Positions 24,726-64,000 of a stretch of DNA of 64,000 nucleotides are shown here, piece after piece (positions within the stretch are counted from its first letter, which is position 1; the number at the start of each line of letters is the position of its first letter). This stretch comes from Rostratula benghalensis (Eukaryota > Chordata > Aves > Charadriiformes > Rostratulidae). The translations under genes and the position numbers were made by a program. The stretch spans positions 1,109,046-1,173,045 of the forward strand of contig VXAI01000241.1 in NCBI GenBank assembly GCA_013399305.1, read 5' to 3'. The notes under the pieces were generated by a model. It searched no databases. It saw only the letters and a program-made list of their open reading frames with translations, and had not been told where the DNA came from.

Positions 24726-26370
24726 GACTATTTGAGTTATGTGACCATTTTCTTGCAGAAAAAGTTCCCACAGTTATTCTGTACCTTTATCCTGCCAAAT
24801 ATCCATTCAAGATTAATGACTAATCTCAATGAGAAAAACAAAACAACACAAGCCAAAAAAACTCTTGAAATTGCAATAGTAATTTCTAACATGTTTGCCA
24901 GTGAACCAGTTACTTTACAGAAAAGCACAATTCAAATTTCTGTCCTTGGTGGCACGGTACATACTTTATTTATTGACTCATGCAGAGAAAGCCATCAGCA
25001 TTACCTATTTTTGCAATCTAGAACCTACATTGAGCCCCAAAAATGATTTTACTCCATAAAGGAGTAAAAGAACAAACCACCAAGTTACAAATTATTTTCT
25101 GGGATATGACAGTGTGCATCACAGGTTTCCTGCAGTGAGATTTTTAGCACTTTTAAAGCATTTCCTTCCATACTTGACTATAGAAATAACAATCTCCCTT
25201 TTCACACTTTCAGAGTATCTGTAAAAGTATGATTTAGTAATAACCAGTATTAATTTTAGGTAGTTGTAATTTTGTAATCTGCAAGAGTCTTACTTATTGA
25301 ACTAAAAAAAATGCACAATTTGGAACACATATGATGTTAATTGGGGCCATTTGCATGCATAATTTAATTATGTTTTAAATATGAGAATTTCCATGTGTTA
25401 AACCAATTACATGGAAGCCAAAATACTACAAATTTTCTCCTATATACACTGCTAGCCTTCTTATACCAAGTTAAAGACCAGGATAATGTTTGGATTTACG
25501 CATTAGAAAGTACTGCCCATCCTAGCCAATAATTAATTTTCTCCTCAGTAAAATACATTGTATTTATCAAATTATGACCATCCTCTTGGTTAGTCTTAAT
25601 TTGACTTTTTAGAACAAACTCTTGTTAATAGGAGTGGTTACCTTTTCTTACCTCATTTTTTCAGAAAAATGAACTTTTTTATTTTCTTCTATCTGCCAGC
25701 TCCCAAGTAGACAATACGCTGAGCCTCACCAACAATAGAAGACAATTTTGTATCGGGCAGAATTAATAGCCTTTTAAGGCAGAAAATTGAGATTGAGTGC
25801 AAAACCAAAGATTAGCGAGGATTTCCAGCAAGACAATTTCAACCTTCCAAAATTAAACGTGTGGTAATGTAGCAAAAGTTGCTTGTAAAACTTGTTGCTA
25901 TCCTTTTTGCACTTTTGAGTGTAACCATTGTATCATTGTAAACTTCTCTAATTACTCTGATATTAGTGTTGATGTATTTCATTCTTTTAGCTTAAAAGAT
26001 TATTTGTTTTTTAATTCTTTAAATTAATGAGAGTTCAATTAGACACCTGCTTTTGTAAGTTAAAAATGGAGTTAGTAAACTTGTGTTGTAAAGTCAGTAA
26101 GAAGCAGTGTTCCCAGTGCATGACTCTAGTGGTAAAAGCCCTTGTGAAGTGAGTTTAAGAAATCATCCTACAGTCCAGATCAATGGTAAGTATATACCAT
26201 GTGTAGCTAGCTAGTGCAGCAGGACCAAAAATTATCAGCACAAAATCCAGATGAGTAGATATGTGTAAGGATCTTACCATTCGCAAAGGACTAGCTGCCC
26301 TGTCACTGTGCAACATTCCATACAAATGTAAGAAATAAAAAACAACAGCCCTCTCCTCCCAAAATAATGA
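24726..26370. other. AT-rich unique block, candidate conserved non-coding DNA
   Basis: No repeat is recognised in 1.6 kb, unlike its neighbours. The segment 25330-25430 carries an octamer (atttgcat) beside several TAATTA-type homeodomain sites, and 25690-26060 is similarly free of repeats. Conservation is inferred from appearance only. Confidence 0.35.
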
Positions 26371-26373
26371 CTG

Positions 26374-27060
26374 TTCACAGAATCTTGGAATAGTCAGAGT
26401 TGGAAGGGACCTCTAGAGATCATCCAATCCAACTCCCCTGCTAAAGCAGGATGGCCCAGAGCACATTACTCAGGACTGCAGCCAGGTGGGTCTTGAATGT
26501 CTCCAGAGAAGGGGACTCCACAACCTCCTGGGGAGCCTGTTCCAGGCCTCTGTCACCCTCACCATAAAGCTTTTCCTTATATTTGAATGGAACTTCCTAT
26601 GGGCTTGTGCCCATTGGCCCCTGTCCTTTCTCTGGGAACCACTGAAAAGAGTCCGGCTCCATCCTCCTTCAACCCACCCTTTAGATACTTGTAAGCATTC
26701 ATAAGGTCTCCCCTCAGCCTTCTCCAGGCTAAAGAGCCCCAGCTCTTTGAGCCTTTCCTCATCGGGGAGGTGCTCCAATCCTTGTATCATCTTTGTTGCT
26801 CTATACGGGACTCTCTCCAGTGGTTCCCCGTCTCTCTTGAACTGGGGAGCCCAGAACTGGAGCCAGTATTCCAATTGTGGCTTCACCAGTTCTGAGTAGA
26901 GAGGGAGAATGACCTTCCTTAACCTACTGGTCACACTCTTCCCTATGCAGCCCAGGATTCCATTGGCCCTCTTGGGCTCATGGATAGTTTACTATCTACC
27001 AGGACTTGCAGATCCTTCTCCTCAGAACTGCTTTCCAGAAAGTCCACCCCTACCTAACCT
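26374..27060 (-). pseudogene. CR1 LINE 3' half of ORF2 and 3'UTR
   Basis: The antisense tail (cacagaatcttggaat) leads into a 154-codon frame (26470-26934, minus) with the CR1 C-terminal pattern: a [23 protein letters not shown] part, RATKMIQGLEHLP and [11 protein letters not shown], then VTEAWNRLPR. The RT catalytic part is missing. This is one of the least decayed CR1 pieces here. Confidence 0.9.
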
Positions 27061-29479
27061 GTATTGGTGCCATGTTCACATGAAATCACTTTGCAAGCAT
27101 TAGCAAGGATGTGTATGTAAAGTTGCATAAAGCTGTGTTGATTGTCCCTCTCAAATTTCAAGTCTGAGCAGAACATTCTTAAGAAGTAACAAAAAAAGTT
27201 TTCTCAAATCAAAGCAAATGTTCTATGTCCTTTTTAATTACTAACGTTAGCTTTGAACAGATCAGTCTTCAGTGCAGAGACCTGAGGAATAAATTGACAC
27301 CAAAATGCATTAAATGTTCCAAAAGGACCTGTAAAACTCGGACTACATTAAAGACAAGTAAATTTAAGGTCTAATTGGATGGGGAAGGGGGTAGCGGTGG
27401 AACCAGTGTCAAAGCATACAGGTTTTTTAACTGTCAGGCTACAAAACCATTAACCAAATTCACCAAATTTTACAAAACAATTTACCAAATTGTACACAAG
27501 TCAAGTTACACAAATCATAACCTATTTCAGAAAAATACTGTGCAGAAATCTGTAATTAACATCCAAGTAGAACAGGAACGGGTGTTAAGTAGACACCACC
27601 TGACTTAAACTATTCAGACCTAGCTGCTTTCTGTTGTGTATACACAACCATATATTGTGCATATGAAGCTCTGCACATTGAATTTGGAAGAGAAATCAAG
27701 GAATTCACAAGGCAGTAAGTTATTAAAATTGGAAGAGCAGAAACTGAAACCTTGTATCTGGTAACTTTCCCAGGCTGCCAATACGGAAATGAATTAAATT
27801 GACAAGGTGTTGTTGATATTGCAAAAGAGATTTAAGTGATGTAATATGCCAAGGCAGGAATTTACTGACAAAAAAAAACTGGAGTTAGAGTGAAAAAAAT
27901 GCTTCCAAGTGTGCAAAAAAGTTAAAGTCTTTTATTATTCAGTGCCAGAGGATGAAAGAACACACCTGTTATTTCCTTGATCTGTTCTTACGTCTCCTTT
28001 TAGACCTTAATGATTTAAAATTGCAGCACCCCAACCTCCTCTAAAATATCCTTACTAAAGCATATCCTTTCTGAAAAACAATGGAGTCTACAGTAGCCAT
28101 CAGTGGCTCAACTGCTTATGACACACATATGTATATATTTAATTTCAAAACAGGCATCTCACTGAGCAGAGAGAGAAGGTTTATGTGGGTTTGTTGTTTG
28201 GTTTTTTATTCCCTGAAAATAAAACCTGCTCATATGCACAAGGAGGAACCTGACAGATGTGAAAATAGTCTAGCAGTATTAAAGCAGTAGCTCCGGGTAA
28301 AACTCTTACGCTCACCCTTCTAAATCTGTGGGAAATTACTGTCTTCAAAGCATTGACATTTGAGCTGCTTGTAAATGAGCTCATAATTAACCACCTTCCA
28401 GAGGTAGTGTCATTACTGCAGTCATAAATAACAAAAGTATCTTCGTTTTCGTAAGGCTCCATCTGCTATGAAAAGATGCTACAAAACTGAGGTTGGTTTA
28501 TCAGCTGTAATACAAGAACAGGTTCAGGCATTAGTCATGAATTGTTAGTGTATCTATTTTTAACTACAATTTAATGTAGCCAGCTCAAAACAGATTAACA
28601 TCTCCTTGTTGGAGGTGATACTCTTGCTGAATCAGGGTTAGGCTCTCCATCATCGTGGGATCTACACAAACACAAACCTGCGCTGCAACCAGTCTCCCAG
28701 GCAACAGGACACAAATAAACAGGACACCACACTAACGGAAAGGAAGAGGCCTGGGTATTCACCCCCACTGCACACTGGCATGCTCCAAGATCTTCAGTAT
28801 ACATCTAATGATCTTGGTGCCAGACAAGGTATTTTGGGGTATCCCACCTTCCCCTTTATTATGAGAAAAGAGGTAGAAATAAAGTCTGGTCAATACTGAA
28901 AGCCTGCCTTAGGAATTTAACAACATGAAACAATTAAATCTGCATGCATAATCGCAACAACTTACAGGATTTAAAAAAAACAACCTGTGGCATGGTGATG
29001 TTACCTTTGCTACTCATAACCTCTGATTTGGAACAACTTTGCTTTTTTATCATCAGTCACATATGCTGAATTGAATTTGAATTAAATTAATTCAAAGCAG
29101 ATAAATGTACCACTTAAACACTGTGAAATGCTTCTGGCTGTTCCTCACTGCTGAAATACTTTGTGTGCTCTGGAAATGGAGCCCCCTTCACAGACTTGCA
29201 TTATCCCCCAGAGAGGAATTTTTCTGCCGGGTGAAATACAATTTAAGCAGTATGCTTTACCTTAGCCAAGTTCTATCTTATCAGCACTTACCCATACTTG
29301 AAAAAAGAATAAAGATTAGGCTTTGCAAGCAAACATTTCATAGGGCAAGTATTATACCAGTATATAAGGCTCAGCATTAAAATAATTCATCTTTTTTAAT
29401 TAGGAAACTGAAGAAATTGCTTATCAGAATCTGGCATCACATCACTACATTTTGCTCATGAGAACAAAGTTTACAGTCA
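27061..29479. other. Intergenic DNA between SPIN1 and NXNL2
   Basis: AT-rich sequence with no recognised gene or repeat. It might include more distal SPIN1 3'UTR, since further AATAAA hexamers occur on the minus strand near 28205 and 27927. Confidence 0.5.
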
Positions 29480-29497
29480 TAAGTTGCACATAAAGGG

Positions 29498-29503
29498 TTT
29501 ATT
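29498..29503 (-). promoter_or_regulatory. Candidate SPIN1 polyadenylation signal
   Basis: TTTATT on the plus strand reads AATAAA on the SPIN1 strand. It is the first canonical hexamer found by eye downstream of the SPIN1 stop. Others lie further down (about 28205 and 27927), so this choice rests on the expected 3'UTR length. Confidence 0.4.
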
Positions 29504-30592
29504 TTAAATGTTTTAAGGATAGAGTTACATCATAATTATAAAAATTACTTACAGAATTAAGTAACAGATTTAAAGTGTTTATACTTCTAAATGCAGAGAA
29601 CAGGGAACTGTCTACATTGTTCAAAATAAAATAAAAATAATGAAACCAAGCTCTAAAGATGAAGTCATTACCTAATTTTAAAATGTGAACACGAAGACCT
29701 TTGAACTATACACATACCAAGAACCATTCAAATTGCACTAATGATGTAAAATACAAAAAACACAGCATTTTCAAGGAACCAGAAACTGTTTTCAAAGTAA
29801 TTATTTTCCCTGAAGCAACTAGTCAATTCTACCTGAACATAAAGCCTCCACTTTTAAATAATTCACTTAAAGAAGGCTTCTACCTGTTGCAATAAAAAGG
29901 GTTTTCCCCATAGTCTACTCCAACAGAGTTTAGGGTTTGGCACTCAAAAGAAAGAAGGAAAATGTAGTGTTTTGTTAATCAACTGCAATTTTATCTTTCC
30001 TTTAACAGAATACATGGTCCCTTCAAATGCTGTATGACACATATAACAAAAAAAATTACCTTCTGTTGGCACTATGTTCGCCTCACCAGTGCATTTAATC
30101 CTACTAACAACCATTCAATCATCACAATAAGCAAATTCACAAAAAACTAAACACAAAATAAAAACAGAACAAAACTCAAACCTAAACATTATAACATGCA
30201 ACTTTAGTTTGTTACATTGAACATTCTAACCTTCTAGGCATGCAAAAAAGGATGGTCTGCATTTAAGTTGATTTTTTTTTTCTTTTGAAAAGTTTTACAT
30301 GGCAGCGTGACATCACACACACGCACACACACAATATACAACAATACTACAGCAGGTAAATGTGGAAGGCGAATAATTTTTATACAAAGATCCATGGCTT
30401 GTGCCATCACAAGCCCTAGGTGATTTTGGAAAGTAATGTTGAACCCCTATAACAAGGAACCAACATTTAGTTACCAGGGTAACGCAAGCACTGCATGCAG
30501 ATCTGAAACATGAGCCTAAAACAAAGCCCAAAGCAGATGGGCAGGGAGTGGAATTAGTCTCAAGCCTCAAATAGGTGGTTTAAGCTATCAAA

Positions 30593-30665
30593 TGAAAAAA
30601 AAAAAAAAATAAAAGAGAAGAGAAAAAAAGAAAAAAAAAAAGAGGAAAAAAGATGAAAAGAAATA
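30593..30665. repeat. Polypurine run in SPIN1 3'UTR
   Basis: About 70 bases of almost pure A and G on the plus strand, hence a U/C-rich tract in the SPIN1 transcript. An interrupted CA/CG repeat (about 30316-30333) lies nearby. Confidence 0.9.
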
Positions 30666-30687
30666 CCCACGCAACAGACAACGGGGA

Positions 30688-30752
30688 CGTGATGATTGGA
30701 CTAGATGATCTTAAAGGTCCCTTCCAACCTAACAATTCTATGATTCTATGAC
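30688..30752 (+). mobile_element. CR1 tail inside SPIN1 3'UTR
   Basis: A short CR1 3' end (gattggactagatgatctt, ccttccaacc, attctatgattctatga tail), antisense to SPIN1. Confidence 0.8.
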
Positions 30753-33104
30753 ATCTAAAAACAACCGTAAAATGTACAGATTATACTCCGATTGGCAGAA
30801 TATGTGGTGTATTCAAGAGGCTTGCAGAAAACCCACAAATGCAAGCCTAATGCTAAAAATTTTCCAGTAGACCTAAACCTCTGATATTTCAAAACAAACC
30901 GTGTATTCCTCAGATACATAGTCCAAAATTCAGTGTACTAGGTTATTCATGTATCTTGTGTATAATCAACACACTCACTTATTCTTGTGCCACAAATATC
31001 AACTTGGGCTCATGGAGCCAGGCTCAGCTTTGAGATTTACATGCAGGACTCTTAAGAGTCAATAGAAAACACATAACAGATCTGCAGGCTGGAAACACTG
31101 TGTTGCAAATCTGCTGACTTTGTTCAAAACACAAGGAACATTTAGGACTCAGGTACTTAGAGCTTAAGGACTGCATTGAGAAGCTATTCACTGAAAGACA
31201 ATAGCCTGCCTTTGGTTGCCCATGATGAAATACAGAACATAATGCTATAGAGTAGCAAGGAACAAAGATTTAATATACTATATTTATACAGTATTACCAT
31301 TTAACAGCATAATGAGGCACAAGCCTTAAGGCTAAAATATTAAATGAGGCAAAAAAAAAAAAAGGACAGAAGGGGGCTTAAACCACTGAGTCTTCAATAT
31401 CAAGAACACCCACGACAGAGGTCATCCGGACCTCTGATCTCTGATTAACAGCACCTCTCCTGCATCCTTCCACTAATGGCATACGGTTGCATATCAGAGT
31501 ATTTGTTCCTTCCGAACAACAGCATTGACTGCCATCACAACTGTATAACCGTGAAGCAGTTCTTTGAAACTTGCAGAGCTCTGCATTAACGTAACATGAC
31601 AATTTTGTTGCTGTGCTGATCGTTGTTGTAATTCTGATACTTTTAAAAGCTGCCACACTTGAAGAACTTTAATTTTCATTTACAACTATCTTGCAAGATT
31701 AAAACTGTGAAAGGATTCTGCTGTTGTGGGCTGCTATTTACATCCACAATCTAATGCAGATGACTGAACCACTGAGACTGCCTAGAGCTTCCATTAGATA
31801 GTACACCACTGGCATGCAGAACTCTAGTGTTCATAGAATGAAATTCACATTAACAGCATACCTCAAAGCAAGTACAACGTACACCACAAAAGGCAACAAT
31901 AGGTTTAAGCTGCAGATTTGTCCAGACACTCCTTATGTGGAAAACCCAGAAAAAGAATAAATTGGGAAGATGCCTTCTTTAACTAAAAAGGTTAAAAAGA
32001 AAACCAACTAACCAAAGGAATGCAACAGCTGAGCAGAAGGCAACAGACACTTCTCCTTGTCTAAGTAATTCTTCAATGAAAATGGACACCCCTTCCCACC
32101 CCCCTGGCATGAGACTGTTTTTTACCATGTAAAGTATTAACTACTGTACGCCTTCTAAGTCCACACATAAACATTCAGGTTGCTAGGTTTTGATATTAAA
32201 TGAGAGACTACTGATTGCCAATGCATAGTCTAAAGTCTTCTGAAGTAGTATACATACTGTTAAAGTTGTGGCACCAAGCACTTGGGTTTTGCTAAGAAGT
32301 GAGTGTAACAAAGAAAGAAATACAACATTAGGTTTGAAGGCAGCCTTGTTGTGTGTATTTTACTGGTTCCTACAAATTATAAACATGGACCATTAACCTG
32401 CATTTTTTAATTAACTGGTTATACAGATTAAATATATGTTTATAGTTTAAAGCATTTTCACTAAAAGGTGTGTAAATCAAACACTTGATATCCTACTTCC
32501 CTGTGACTAGTAAACATACACAACTATTTCCATGTACTGCAAGTTCTTAAAAAGCTTAATTTTAAATAAAGTGTAGAAACACAGTAGACATGTTACTTGG
32601 GTTAGGCATTCCTTACTGCTGCACAAACTGCTTAAACCTTTCTGATGAGTCACCACTGTCCCAACTCAGAAAACAAGGACTGCCAGTAGCCAAGAAATTA
32701 AATTTAATGTTACAAAAGAAAGCATATTGAAAATAGCAAACTACACTTGCATGTGGCAGTTGAACAAGTGAGTGCAAGGTTGAAGAAAAAGTTAAAATCT
32801 ATGAAAAAAACTAGATTACAATATTAGATTGACTTCACACAGCTTGAATTTGCAGCTGTTCTTTGCTTTTAACTCCCTCCCACCCAAATATATCAACTTC
32901 CCTCATTAAAAGGAGTTCTCTTACACAAAATGTGTCATGTTCACATAAATTTGTATTATTCAGAACAAAACAGTTTTGCTGGCAGAGATTGTGGGTTCGC
33001 AGGGACATTTAAGCTTTCATTAAACTGGAAAGCATTCAAGTCTTTGTGTCTACAAATTTTACATTTAATAGTTCCACAAATTCGGCAGAAGTTCATGATG
33101 ATGT

Positions 33105-63511
<30,407 letters not shown>

Positions 63512-63685
63512 TCATCTGTGTTTAAGTGAGCAGCAAAGCTGCTGGACTAGGGTGAAAATCCAGTTCTTTCCAATTCCCAAAATATCGTCTTACACTTAGA
63601 CTAAGACAGCTCCTTATTAATCCACCATTCAATCATGAATTTGTCCTTCCTCAAATGCAGAAGATGAACTTTCAATTACAGTAGT
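63512..63685 (-). other. SPIN1: SPIN1 5'UTR part of the first coding exon
   Basis: Upstream of the ATG the minus strand runs about 174 bases to a good acceptor, a T-rich tract ending in cag at 63686-63688. This suggests that the start-codon exon has a 5'UTR lead and that the true first exon and promoter lie beyond the right edge of the window. The boundary is inferred from the splice signal only. Confidence 0.55.
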
Positions 63686-64000
63686 CTGAAAAACAAAACA
63701 AGTACATATATAAATGGGTTGATTTGAGATTTGGTTATGATAAGCATTAACTGACTTGGTTAAGTTAAAATATTTTGTTTCACTTATATGGTTGTTTTCA
63801 TGCTCAAAATAATTTCATATTCCTTTATTCTGAAAACATTCTGCAAACAGAGGGTGTATAGACAACAATACGGCAAACCAAATACTAGGGTTGCTACTTG
63901 TCCTTCACCTTCATATGCTCCTAGGCAAGTTCCATACCACATCAGTTACATACTGAAAGAAAAGCTTCTTATAAACCACCAAGCTTAGTACAGGGAAGAA
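63686..64000 (-). other. SPIN1 upstream intron, partial
   Basis: AT-rich sequence from the acceptor at 63686-63688 to the window edge. No exon or repeat is recognised. Confidence 0.5.

Larger units (their letters stand above)
29480..33104 (-). other. SPIN1: Probable SPIN1 3'UTR
   Basis: Downstream of the stop, the minus strand has largely non-repetitive sequence for 3.6 kb until an AATAAA (29498-29503), a length close to the long 3'UTR known for mammalian SPIN1. It contains a CA-rich microsatellite (about 30316-30333), a 65-base purine run on the plus strand (pyrimidine-rich in the transcript, 30593-30665) and a short antisense CR1 tail (30688-30752). ATTAAA variants at 33063 and about 31270 could give shorter forms. 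The end point is inferred; transcripts would settle it. Confidence 0.5.

Noticed and set aside
24732..25046. 104-codon plus-strand frame
   Set aside because: No family motif and no splice or start context; AT-rich sequence with a similarly open frame on the other strand.
26470..26934. 154-codon frame as a host gene
   Set aside because: It is the C-terminal part of CR1 ORF2 next to a CR1 tail.

Overview
The window is 64 kb of vertebrate nuclear DNA, almost certainly from a bird. The evidence is many CR1 LINE fragments with their octamer-like tails (attctgtg repeats), solo and partial ERVL-type LTRs of the kind common in bird genomes, and the linked, same-strand pair SPIN1 - NXNL2. From general knowledge this neighbourhood is conserved in amniotes and is sex-linked (Z, with a W copy of SPIN1) in birds. 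There are no bacterial features. A 65-base N run (14427-14491) shows it is a draft assembly.

Two genes are supported, both on the minus strand. SPIN1 (spindlin 1) runs from its first coding exon at 63511 to its stop at 33105, with five coding exons. All joins have GT-AG introns and keep phase, giving a full 262-residue protein. A 5'UTR segment (63512-63685) is visible; upstream non-coding exons lie beyond the window. The 3'UTR probably runs to an AATAAA near 29.5 kb. NXNL2 (nucleoredoxin-like 2, RdCVF2) has exon 1 at 16455-16756 inside a CpG island with a TATA box, exon 2 at 8572-8740, and an AATAAA cluster at 8160-8188. Its product is 156 residues.

Layout by region: 1-8150 is sequence downstream of NXNL2 with three CR1 tails; 8150-16930 is NXNL2, whose 7.7 kb intron holds an old LTR and the assembly gap; 17-29.5 kb is intergenic, with a GATA microsatellite, CR1 pieces, two minus-oriented LTRs and an AT-rich unique block that looks like conserved non-coding DNA; 29.5-64 kb is SPIN1. 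SPIN1 intron 3 holds an old full-ish CR1 split by a younger CR1 (38.3-41.7 kb). Intron 2, 18.4 kb long, holds a cluster of endogenous retroviruses (46.6-60.3 kb).

The retroviral cluster is the most unusual part. Two broken ERVL-type copies face each other in inverted orientation (50.9-53.3 kb minus, 58.5-60.3 kb plus) around a broken class I (gammaretrovirus-like) pol-env copy, itself interrupted by a CR1. The two ERVL copies are clearly diverged except for one 548-base tract (51531-52078 versus 59162-59709, inverted) that differs at only one base. This sharp island of identity suggests gene conversion or templated repair between inverted repeats, or an assembly error. A second notable point is that the NXNL2 exon 1 splice donor contains an in-frame TGA, so retaining the intron would yield a 101-residue short form, as known for the RdCVF family. 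No wholly new gene system was found.
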